Of a stretch of DNA of 64,000 bases, positions 32,792 to 41,161 are shown in pieces. The notes below the pieces were generated by a model. It saw only the letters and a list, made by a program, of their open reading frames with translations, had not been told where the DNA came from and ran no database searches. Position 1 is the stretch's first letter; each line of letters opens with the position of its first letter. The position numbers were made by a program, and so were the translations under genes. Origin of the DNA: Peptostreptococcaceae bacterium (GTDB lineage Bacteria > Bacillota > Clostridia > Peptostreptococcales > Peptostreptococcaceae); the NCBI GenBank assembly GCA_902363255.1, contig CABIZO010000004.1, forward strand, positions 248,001 to 312,000. The letters run 5' to 3'.

Positions 32792-33589
32792 TTATTTGTC
32801 ATATATAGCAACAAAAGCATTATAACCTTTCTCTTTTAATTCCTTTACTATTTTGTCAGCATTACTTTTATTTGAATAAGATCCAGCAATTGCTCTATAA
32901 ACAACATTACTATCAGAAGTAGAAGGTTTATTTTCTTCTTTTTTCTCTTCTATGTATTTAATATTTGCATATTCACATACAGCTTTTGCTATAGCTTCTG
33001 CGCATTCATTTTGGAATTTATCTGTACACATAACTTTTACATCATTCCAGTTATCCATAAACCCTAACTCAACTAAAACAGCAGGCATTTTTGTCTGTCT
33101 AAGTATGGCTAGAGTGAATCCAGATATTTCTGTATCGACTCTTACACCATACTTAGTCTCTCCATTAGATGGAAAGTCTACAGTTTTCAAATGCTTGTAC
33201 ATTATGTCTGCTAATTTATTAGTCTTAGATTGACATCCTTTAGTCTTTATCACAACTAATCCATATGCACCAGTTTGCCACTTAGTACCAGCTAAAGCAT
33301 TAGCGTGAATAGAAACTACTAAGTCACACTTATTTTTATTTGCAACATTTGCTCTTGTAGATAATGGTGTATCTGAATCAGTTGGTGCCAATTCAATATA
33401 TCTAACCCCACATCTTTTTAAATGTGGCTCTACTTTCCTCATAATAACTTTATTAAACTCATTTTCATGTATGATAGTTCCTTTCTTTCTTAACTTACCA
33501 TTAAACATTATATCTTCTTTCAGTGCAACTGTTCTCTTGCCTGCTGTGTTAACTCCATGTCCATCATCTAATCCAACTTTAAAGCTCAT
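32792..33589 (-). CDS. Endolysin: N-acetylmuramoyl-L-alanine amidase (Amidase_3) with SPOR-like domain
   Basis: Zinc-dependent amidase that cuts the peptide from peptidoglycan for host lysis. Zinc ligands are in LDDGHGVN, HENEFNKV and VVSIHANAL; the catalytic Glu is in VELGFMDN. A KKEENKPSTS linker leads to a C-terminal SPOR-like repeat (YRAIAGSYSNKSNADKIVKE). AGGAGG falls between two in-frame ATGs, so the start is 33589. It lies one base from the holin gene. Confidence 0.93.
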   Translation of the reverse strand: MSFKVGLDDGHGVNTAGKRTVALKEDIMFNGKLRKKGTIIHENEFNKVIMRKVEPHLKRCGVRYIELAPTDSDTPLSTRANVANKNKCDLVVSIHANALAGTKWQTGAYGLVVIKTKGCQSKTNKLADIMYKHLKTVDFPSNGETKYGVRVDTEISGFTLAILRQTKMPAVLVELGFMDNWNDVKVMCTDKFQNECAEAIAKAVCEYANIKYIEEKKEENKPSTSDSNVVYRAIAGSYSNKSNADKIVKELKEKGYNAFVAIYDK

Positions 33590-33590
33590 A

Positions 33591-34043
33591 TTAATTTTCC
33601 TCCTCAATATTTATTTTTTCTTCTACTTGCTTCCTTATATTTTTAGCTAAAAGCATTAAAAAACTAGGCATATCCTCACCTAGTATATCTGATATATTTT
33701 CTAGTATGGATATTATCTCATTTGCACATAGCCATAACGCTACTATACAAGCAATCGGAAATGTTAATGGTAATGATATGCCTAAATATATCAATAACTT
33801 ATCTAGCAGCACTCCAACTATTATTAATAACAACATACAAACCTTCTTAACTATACCTTTTATTCCAACGCTTGAAGATATAGTTTGACCTCTATTCTTA
33901 GTTGCAAATAACGCAGTGAAATAATCTATTATATTTGCACTTATTAGAATGTAAACTGGTATTGCTAATACCCCTAGAAAACTAGTTAATGCTCCAAATC
34001 CTGTTACAATTAATACTTTTACTTCATTTAATTTTTCTTGCAT
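33591..34043 (-). CDS. Phage holin (holin_4_1 / TcdE-like)
   Basis: 150-residue holin with about three membrane helices (VLAIPVYILISANIIDYFTA, CMLLLIIVGVLLDKLLIYLG, FPIACIVALWLCANEIISIL) and the SSSVGIKGIVKK loop of the TcdE/Bhl family. A charged C-terminal tail follows. The start at 34043 is set by AAAGAGGTG. It forms the lysis cassette with the amidase. Confidence 0.92.
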   Translation of the reverse strand: MQEKLNEVKVLIVTGFGALTSFLGVLAIPVYILISANIIDYFTALFATKNRGQTISSSVGIKGIVKKVCMLLLIIVGVLLDKLLIYLGISLPLTFPIACIVALWLCANEIISILENISDILGEDMPSFLMLLAKNIRKQVEEKINIEEEN

Positions 34044-34066
34044 TTTATACACCTCTTTCTTTGCAT

Positions 34067-34099
34067 TAAAAAAGGACCTAAAATTAATTAGATCCTTTT
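34067..34099 (-). terminator. Terminator before lysis cassette
   Basis: On the minus strand, AAAAGGATCT pairs with AGGTCCTTTT and is followed by T. It separates tail genes from holin and amidase and may lower or time lysis-gene expression. Confidence 0.65.
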
Positions 34100-34180
34100 G
34101 TTTGCATTTTATTTTACATCAATTCTTTTAACGCATTAATTAAATATATTATTCAATCCCATATGCTTCTTTAAAGTATA

Positions 34181-34723
34181 CTATTTAACATACACTAAGG
34201 TATCACCAAGATATATAGAATCAACCACATCATTACCGAGAAAGACTTTATCAACAGATGTATTACCCAAATATAAACTATTTACACCAGTACCATCTTC
34301 TATCATAACTTCAACACTAACCTCAAAAAGTTCAATGGTTGTTTCGTATGCAAGACTTGAAGCATAAGGTCTTAACATTAAAGTATTGAAATTATTAGTC
34401 TTTACAATATCTGTAATATCTAAGGTATATGTATTTTTAGTAGGTGAAATAGGAACTTTACCAATTACGTTGTTTGAAACATTCGTAGTTATATCAAAAA
34501 AGTTATTACTGACGTACCAACAACTTGATGTAATCTTTAATATAGCAGACGAAATATTTTGTAAATCTCCTATACTAGAAGTATCTACTGTTAATAATAA
34601 TTCTTGCCCTTGACCACTAACAACAGTAGCACTTGATGTATCTGATTTGTCATAACAAGCAGGGATGTTTGACCATCCACTACCTGTACCATTTGTTATA
34701 TTTACTTCTTTTTTAGCTAACAT
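34181..34723 (-). CDS. Phage tail-tip accessory protein, 180 aa
   Basis: Secreted-looking beta-rich protein without signal peptide. The N-terminal ~130 residues resemble DNRLRE/carbohydrate-binding jelly-roll modules (LLLTVDTSSIG, ISSAILKITSSCWYVSN, YTLDITDIV). The C-terminus has three short repeats (LYLGNTSVDK, VFLGNDVVDS, IYLGDTLVYV), a pattern common at the ends of phage fibres. It directly follows the baseplate gene, so a receptor-binding or fibre-tip role is likely. Confidence 0.65.
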   Translation of the reverse strand: MLAKKEVNITNGTGSGWSNIPACYDKSDTSSATVVSGQGQELLLTVDTSSIGDLQNISSAILKITSSCWYVSNNFFDITTNVSNNVIGKVPISPTKNTYTLDITDIVKTNNFNTLMLRPYASSLAYETTIELFEVSVEVMIEDGTGVNSLYLGNTSVDKVFLGNDVVDSIYLGDTLVYVK

Positions 34724-34731
34724 ATTGTCAC

Positions 34732-37700
34732 CTACCCCACTATAATATACAACGTAGAATTATCTTTAGTGTTTAACCTGTTATATGCTTCTTGTGAGCC
34801 TTTCCAAAACTTAATGCCATTTAAACTAGTAACATGGTTACTTAAATCCATATTTCGGCTTCCGTCGTAAATATTACAATTATTCATTTTAACATCAATT
34901 AAACTATATTTGTTTTGACTAGAATCAAACGAATTTAAAAAACTATAAATTCTTGTTAAATTACTAGGGTTCTTTTCTTCTACTCCATTAATCAAAGGAA
35001 TGTCAAAATTACAGTCAGTAAATGCAAAATCGCCATAGTTCGTATTCACAGATTGATAGACTCCATCAATACTTGGTTTAAACGAACATCCTGTAGCCTT
35101 TCCGTTCATTCTAGTTGACGCACCTACATTTAATAGAGTACTTACAACACTATCTTCTAACTCTAGTACCATTGGATGATTAGATGTGAAAGCATAAACG
35201 TTCTCACAATTTCTTATATGTATTAATGGTAATACATGATTAGTATTATTAGTAAATCCATCACCATCATTTCCACTAGCATCTAAGATAGCAAATAAAT
35301 TACCTGAAGCATTCATTCTCCTAGATACCTTGGCTAATTTTACATTATCTAAAACAATCTTTGTATTAGGGATAATTAATAACTTCTTATTATTAACACT
35401 TGTTGACTCCAACACCTTGTAAGTAAATGGATTTTTATTGTATAGATTTATAGTACTTGAGTTAAATAATATAAAACCTTTATCTGATTTTGTTCTCATA
35501 TTTTTACATTCTATATTATCTGTGAAGTGGTATGGGTGTGTAAAACTTGTTATATCTGTACCAAATGCCGAAGTATTATTATTGATAATAGGAATATTAC
35601 TGTACGAACCATTAGATAATAGTTCAGTATCATCTACCTCCAAATCATCAATAATTAATCTAGGGAAATAGCAAGTATACCCAAATTCATGGTTAGAAGC
35701 ATTTGCGAAATTAATAATTCTAGGATAAGCATATGTATTATCAGGCTTCCAGTATGTTCTTCTTATAACTAATACACCTTCCCAGTTAGAACCGTAATCG
35801 CTTCTTAGTGTGATTAATGATGTACTGTTAAGTATTTTACTATCCTCAATTAGACATAATCCACTACCAATTATTCTAAGACCTTGATTACCTATAACAC
35901 TTCTTCTTATAGTGATGTTTCTAGCACCTTGGTGAGCATCAACTCTTGACAAGGTAGAATCCTCTACCACAATGTCTTTACAGAAGTTTGAAGCAAATAC
36001 ACCCCATCGCTCTTTATTATCAAAAGTAACATCAATAACATTTTCTAGTTTCACACCAACCACACAATACATTTCTATATCATAGCTACCCATCCAAACT
36101 GATGTACCAGACACCTTGTAAGCCTTACGAGATTGAACTGAACAATTTTTTAAAGTCAAATAAGCACAGTATCTACCAGATATAAAACCATGATAAGGAC
36201 TTCCAGGTTGCTCATTCTCTACTCTATGACTTATATTTTCAAGTATTACATTACTACGGTTTACAGTTAAACCTCTATCAAAATAATTAGTCTGTAATTC
36301 TTTTCCATTTGAACGAGTTATAAATTTAGCATTTTTCATTATTAATGTAGTATCATCAAACGGATATAAAGTACAACTTGTTATTTGTTCAAAATCCCAT
36401 ATTATATCAGTTAATACAGAACCTTCGTTATCAATAACGAAATAATCTTGTTGGTCAGTACCTTCATTTGAATTACTACCTTCTCTGATAAATTGTTTTT
36501 TATTAGCATTTACAACTTGAACAAGGCATAAACCATGACCACTTAAATTACTAAGTTTAACAGTGCTTCTCTTTACTGTGAAATTCAAATCAACAATAGT
36601 AATAGGTTCTTTTTTAGATTTAACTTCAAATACATTTTTCTTTCTATCAACTTCAACTGTGTCGTCAATTACAAAGGTAGCATTATTCAAATCCGTACTA
36701 TTAATAATAGGTATGCTGTGAGCTTGTTTGATATAATACGTCTTTGTAGAGTCAGGTTTTACAGTTAAATTATTTTGATTAGCATGCTCATGTGCTAATT
36801 TTATAGCAACACCATCATCATTTACACCATCACTCTTAGCCCCAAATTCCTCATAAGTTACATAACTCTTTGCAGTAATCATACCTGGATGTGTATGTGT
36901 AACAATTTCTCCTGTCAACTTTGCTTCTATTTCATCTTTTGTAATATCACTATTCTTTTGTGCATTTACTGGAGCATGAGTAGAAGTAGAGTGAGTATAG
37001 GCACTATCATAATTAGCTTTAAGTGCATTAGTCAAATCATTACTTACAGTTGGTATTGTAGGGAAATCTGTTATATCTGATTTACTATGACTATGAGCAG
37101 AAGGGTTAAATGTAGTTGGTTTACCTGTTACATTTTCCCAAGTAATACTACCACCACTTCCACTAACAGGTAATACTACTCCTGTCCCTAATTTAGTTCC
37201 GTCACTTTTCTTTAGATATAATTTACCATCTTCCAACAATAAATCTTTCGCAATATCTTTAATTTGCGAACTAACTCCATTGAATTTTTCTTCTATTTTC
37301 TTATTTGAATATGTTTTTGTATCAGTTATATTTACATCATCTATATTATTTACTGTCTGCGCAGTCTCTTTTACTTCTTTTATCAACTCTTCTAAAATAG
37401 ATTTATCTGGATTACTTTCTATTTCATCATTTAGATCTGTTGTTATAGATAGCTTTATTTGATATTTAAATTCATCTATAGTTAATTTTTTATTATCTTT
37501 TGTAATAAATAATTGATTCCTTACCTTACCACCTTGATTCGTAAACTCTGAATCTAATTCAAATTTAATAGGGGCATTAACTTCTACATCTGTATTTATC
37601 ACTCCATCTAACGTCCTAAGTTGCATTGTTTTAGGTTTTATTGATTTTAAAGTAATTACATATTCAGTTAAATCGCTTGCTGTTAATTCTTCATCTATAC

Positions 37701-37842
37701 CTTCAGAATTTTTCTTTATTAATTTTAGATATATATTTGCTATACCTTCATCGGTATTATAAAATTCCATTTCTTTTGGTGCATCTACTGCTCCGTTATC
37801 AAGGTTCGCAGTTACAATATACTTTCTCTTTAAGATATCCAC
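34732..37842 (-). CDS. Baseplate upper protein (BppU-like) with beta-helix C-terminus
   Basis: 1036-residue tail fibre/baseplate protein. The N-terminal ~150 residues match BppU (YIVTANLDNGAVDAPKEMEF, IKFELDSEFTNQGGKVRNQL). A middle stalk contains NPSAHSHSKSDITDFPT and THTHPG, the His-x-His motifs that bind metal in trimeric fibres. From ~330 (YVTYEEFGAKSDGVNDDGVA) a pectate-lyase-like right-handed beta helix follows. The end, STLYIIVG, is typical of fibre tips. It probably binds or trims surface polysaccharide. Confidence 0.85.
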   Translation of the reverse strand: MDILKRKYIVTANLDNGAVDAPKEMEFYNTDEGIANIYLKLIKKNSEGIDEELTASDLTEYVITLKSIKPKTMQLRTLDGVINTDVEVNAPIKFELDSEFTNQGGKVRNQLFITKDNKKLTIDEFKYQIKLSITTDLNDEIESNPDKSILEELIKEVKETAQTVNNIDDVNITDTKTYSNKKIEEKFNGVSSQIKDIAKDLLLEDGKLYLKKSDGTKLGTGVVLPVSGSGGSITWENVTGKPTTFNPSAHSHSKSDITDFPTIPTVSNDLTNALKANYDSAYTHSTSTHAPVNAQKNSDITKDEIEAKLTGEIVTHTHPGMITAKSYVTYEEFGAKSDGVNDDGVAIKLAHEHANQNNLTVKPDSTKTYYIKQAHSIPIINSTDLNNATFVIDDTVEVDRKKNVFEVKSKKEPITIVDLNFTVKRSTVKLSNLSGHGLCLVQVVNANKKQFIREGSNSNEGTDQQDYFVIDNEGSVLTDIIWDFEQITSCTLYPFDDTTLIMKNAKFITRSNGKELQTNYFDRGLTVNRSNVILENISHRVENEQPGSPYHGFISGRYCAYLTLKNCSVQSRKAYKVSGTSVWMGSYDIEMYCVVGVKLENVIDVTFDNKERWGVFASNFCKDIVVEDSTLSRVDAHQGARNITIRRSVIGNQGLRIIGSGLCLIEDSKILNSTSLITLRSDYGSNWEGVLVIRRTYWKPDNTYAYPRIINFANASNHEFGYTCYFPRLIIDDLEVDDTELLSNGSYSNIPIINNNTSAFGTDITSFTHPYHFTDNIECKNMRTKSDKGFILFNSSTINLYNKNPFTYKVLESTSVNNKKLLIIPNTKIVLDNVKLAKVSRRMNASGNLFAILDASGNDGDGFTNNTNHVLPLIHIRNCENVYAFTSNHPMVLELEDSVVSTLLNVGASTRMNGKATGCSFKPSIDGVYQSVNTNYGDFAFTDCNFDIPLINGVEEKNPSNLTRIYSFLNSFDSSQNKYSLIDVKMNNCNIYDGSRNMDLSNHVTSLNGIKFWKGSQEAYNRLNTKDNSTLYIIVG

Positions 37843-37864
37843 TTTATCACTTCCTTTCTATAAA

Positions 37865-37894
37865 TAAAAAAAGATAGTAATTAAGTTACTATCT
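37865..37894 (-). terminator. Intra-operon terminator before BppU-like gene
   Basis: AGATAGTAA (37872-37880) and TTACTATCT (37886-37894) form a perfect 9-bp stem; on the minus strand seven T follow. It lies between the 327-aa and 1036-aa genes. Confidence 0.75.
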
Positions 37895-37952
37895 ACATAA
37901 ATTTAATAAACATATCTAAAAAATATTGAATTATTATTTGAAATATAAACAT
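37893..37952 (-). CDS. 19-residue hydrophobic leader-like peptide
   Basis: MFIFQIIIQYFLDMFIKFM, with AAAGGAGG 6 bases before the ATG. Its TAG is the first base pair of the terminator stem, so a ribosome finishing it would cover the hairpin. It could be a leader peptide that controls read-through into the baseplate gene, or a tiny membrane peptide. Confidence 0.4.
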   Translation of the reverse strand: MFIFQIIIQYFLDMFIKFM

Positions 37953-37964
37953 ATATTTCCTCCT

Positions 37965-38948
37965 TTAAGCTCTAGAAAAAGTACAATTAAGAAAATATCC
38001 AATAGCGTCACTTGGAGATGTATTTGTAGAACCTATAGCTATTACATCTCCATCACTTGTTACTTTAAATTTTACAGTTACAGGATTAGTCTCTCCGTAT
38101 GTACCTAAGAAAAATAATGATCTACTTGGTCTATACTTAGTAGGCAAGTTGCAAATTGTCTTAGGAAAAGTTGTTATACCCTTTACCGATAATTGTATTT
38201 CTGTTTGACCTGCTATTCCTCTAACTCTTGAAGGATAACTATAGTTTTCAGCTACACCACTACTTAGAACTAAATTTTCCCAATCGTCACCACCATAAGT
38301 CATTCCGTTAAAACTAATTTTTGAAAAGTTAATGCATTGAAAAGTACCATCTTCCATATCTAGAACAATATTAGGGTTCTTCAGTTGAGTATCAGCTGTA
38401 CCTAAATATTTAAAACCTATTCCTGTACCGCTTATATTACCTACAATTCTTGCTAATTTATCTGTCAATGTCATGTTTCCATCATCAATCAGCACTTTTC
38501 CAAAAGTTCCGGTTACGCTTAATTTTCCAGATAGTTTTAATTTGCCTGTATCGCTATCTATTTCTAGTATCGTATTTCCCTCGTCGTCGACGATTTTCCA
38601 GCCTTTAGTTTGAATGAACTCTGCATTTATATAAAGTTCTTTTGTTTCTTCATCAATAAATATCCCCTGTGTTTCTCCGTTATTTGTAAGAAAATTAAAT
38701 ATTTCTTCTTGAGTAAAATGAGAATTTTTACTACTATTTTCAATTATTTGTTTCTCGTTCTTTTTATCTTGTGCATCTTGTAAATCACTTTTTACATTTT
38801 TATATGAATTATTATAATTACCTTTTAATTTATCAAGATTATCTTTATCTTGTTGTGTCAATTCGCCTTTTTCAAGTATTCCACTAATTAATTTAACAAG
38901 TGAATTATGTGAATTATTAAAATTATCATAACTACTCAAAATTTTCAC
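37965..38948 (-). CDS. Phage minor structural (tail-tip) protein, 327 aa
   Basis: The N-terminal ~70 residues are a helical coiled region (KGELTQQDKDNLDKLKGNY). Then FIDEETKELYINAEFIQTKG and the GKLKLSGKLSVTGTFGKVLI pattern follow, common in siphovirus tail-spike linkers downstream of tail-endopeptidase proteins. The C-terminal ~110 residues are a beta-rich knob. The start overlaps the stop of the preceding tail gene (ATGA). Confidence 0.7.
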   Translation of the reverse strand: MKILSSYDNFNNSHNSLVKLISGILEKGELTQQDKDNLDKLKGNYNNSYKNVKSDLQDAQDKKNEKQIIENSSKNSHFTQEEIFNFLTNNGETQGIFIDEETKELYINAEFIQTKGWKIVDDEGNTILEIDSDTGKLKLSGKLSVTGTFGKVLIDDGNMTLTDKLARIVGNISGTGIGFKYLGTADTQLKNPNIVLDMEDGTFQCINFSKISFNGMTYGGDDWENLVLSSGVAENYSYPSRVRGIAGQTEIQLSVKGITTFPKTICNLPTKYRPSRSLFFLGTYGETNPVTVKFKVTSDGDVIAIGSTNTSPSDAIGYFLNCTFSRA

Positions 38949-41161
38949 CTCCTAACTCTCGCAAAGAATAATATTTTTTCCGGGAAGTTAATCTGTAGTG
39001 TTCTATTAAGAACCACATTGCCTGTTGTAGATACTTCCATAGTTGTAGTTGTGCCACTAGAAGTTTTTGGGGTCCTTACAATCGCAACATGTCCTACTTG
39101 CATATATCTGCCTTCTACATTAGTTTCAGATGTTTCAGACCTAGCACTCCAAAATACCAAATCCCCAGGCTGTAAATTCCACCATGCTGTTTCATCTGTT
39201 GTGCTTATGTCAAGTTGATATCCATTTTCTATGCACCACTTTGCTTGGTCTGATGCAGTTCTTCCAATATCAAATCCCCAACCATACTTTTTAGAAGCTC
39301 CCATTCCATAATCAAGGTTTTTATAGATTGAATTATTATACCCTCTCGCACGATACAATGAATTTGTAAAGGTTGAACAATCTATATGATATAAGTTATC
39401 AGTTTTCCATTTATCTGCATAATCAGAAGGTTTCCTTCCCTGTACATAGTAACTAAGCGGTGTTAATTGATTGTATTTAAACAAGTTTCTATTATTGTAA
39501 TATTGAAGCGATAAATTAATCATTTCTGCGGACTTGCTAAACTTAGGATATACAAGATACTCTCCTGTCCCACGACTTAAAATTTCAACTTCTCCCTTGA
39601 ACTTTCTAGGGTATTCAGCGTTATTAATATAAGTAACAGTTATTCTATATTTCGTATCTGCCTTATTTATCAACACACCATTTCTGCAATCTTCCCCCAC
39701 CATCCAAACATCATTAGTTTGGAAAAGTTTCATTGGATAACAGTCATAGCCTGTTCTAAACTCTATTATGCTTTTAAAATTACTATCTGTCGTATTTGTT
39801 ACATTCAGATTTAATTTGTCTAAAACATTACATTTATAATACCTCTTGTTTTCAAGTGTTACATTTATAACACTGCCTTCTAAATCAATTCCATTCATAA
39901 CATCTTTATATTTGCTAAATAATAAATCTATTTCTTCCTTAGTGAAATTCATCTTTTCCATATAATCTCTAAGTATTTTCATATCTGCTTCTGTAAGAAT
40001 TCCTATTTCTAATTTTGCTAAATAATCTAATACCTCGTTCATTATATCTTCTTTACTTAAAGATTTTATTTTACTTTTCACTTCTTTATAGTTACTAAGA
40101 GTACATTTATTGTTCCTATAATCAGAAAAGGAAATTTCCAACTCCGAAACTCTAGCTTCTAATAATATAGGTGGATTAAAATTATTATCTATAACATATA
40201 CCGTGTCGCCCATTCCTATCTGTTCAAATTCTTCCAACTTCATACCAACTTCAACTTCATATGAATACTTTACCTTCTTAACTTCCTGAAGCTTGTTATA
40301 AGTGCTTTGTATTAAGTCATGAGGATTAGTATCATCACATTTGTATAGTCCAGTAATATATTTTCCTTCTAAATTAAACATTTTGTGTGCCTCTTCATCT
40401 AATAAGAAGTCCTGCCCTTTAGGCTTATTAAGTGGATCACCATTTATTTTTTTCCATTCAATATCTTTAAAGTTTATTCCGTCTTTTCCTTCTCCGATTA
40501 AAGCACTATAAAATCCGGTTATATCACCTTTTCGTGTTATTCCAGTCACATTCGTACCATGTTCAAATCTTTTATGTGTTACAGCACCTCTTCCGCCATC
40601 TTCATAAACATCTATGTAATATCCAGTTACTTTATTGTTATCAAATTCAATTCTAAATTCTATTTCTATATTATTGTAAGTACTTATATTTTCTTGTATA
40701 AGAGTATAAATGCTTTTAGATTCAGTTATATCAATACTCTTACTAATATTAACTAGAGAAGAACTGTATCTGCCTAATTGCCAATTGCTATCCTTCAATA
40801 ATGTTTTAAAGAAAGTAACTATATCACCTTGTATTGTGCAAGGTCTTACATAGCTATTTAATAACTCTAAGCCTACTATTTCACAATAACAAGATTTGAT
40901 TACTCTGTAAGAACTATCATTATCTTCAATGGTCATTATTTGGAACATCTTAAAGCTGCCATTATATTCAAACATTATATAATTGCCTTCAATTAGTAAT
41001 CTATTAGTTTTGTCATCAGCCACAACATCAAATTCAAAAGTTTCAGCACCAGAAGCTAATATTTGTGTAAATTTATCATTAAAAAAAGGAGTAGCACTCC
41101 CATTACTAATAAATCCTATGATATTTTTATTTCTATCTAGGACATATAAAGTTTTAATCAT
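38945..41161 (-). CDS. Tail-associated lysin: prophage tail protein with NlpC/P60 domain
   Basis: 738 residues. The N-terminal ~370 resemble prophage-tail endopeptidase/Gp37-like tail hub proteins (FTQILASGAETFEFDVVADD, GFYSALIGEGKDG, VGMKLEEFEQIGMGDTVYV). The C-terminal ~150 are an NlpC/P60 cysteine peptidase with HIDCSTFTNSLYRARGY (Cys nucleophile), QPGDLVFWSARS and VGHVAIVRTP (His). It should open peptidoglycan locally during DNA entry. It sits between the distal tail protein and tail-tip genes, as usual for a tail hub. Confidence 0.85.
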   Translation of the reverse strand: MIKTLYVLDRNKNIIGFISNGSATPFFNDKFTQILASGAETFEFDVVADDKTNRLLIEGNYIMFEYNGSFKMFQIMTIEDNDSSYRVIKSCYCEIVGLELLNSYVRPCTIQGDIVTFFKTLLKDSNWQLGRYSSSLVNISKSIDITESKSIYTLIQENISTYNNIEIEFRIEFDNNKVTGYYIDVYEDGGRGAVTHKRFEHGTNVTGITRKGDITGFYSALIGEGKDGINFKDIEWKKINGDPLNKPKGQDFLLDEEAHKMFNLEGKYITGLYKCDDTNPHDLIQSTYNKLQEVKKVKYSYEVEVGMKLEEFEQIGMGDTVYVIDNNFNPPILLEARVSELEISFSDYRNNKCTLSNYKEVKSKIKSLSKEDIMNEVLDYLAKLEIGILTEADMKILRDYMEKMNFTKEEIDLLFSKYKDVMNGIDLEGSVINVTLENKRYYKCNVLDKLNLNVTNTTDSNFKSIIEFRTGYDCYPMKLFQTNDVWMVGEDCRNGVLINKADTKYRITVTYINNAEYPRKFKGEVEILSRGTGEYLVYPKFSKSAEMINLSLQYYNNRNLFKYNQLTPLSYYVQGRKPSDYADKWKTDNLYHIDCSTFTNSLYRARGYNNSIYKNLDYGMGASKKYGWGFDIGRTASDQAKWCIENGYQLDISTTDETAWWNLQPGDLVFWSARSETSETNVEGRYMQVGHVAIVRTPKTSSGTTTTMEVSTTGNVVLNRTLQINFPEKILFFARVRR

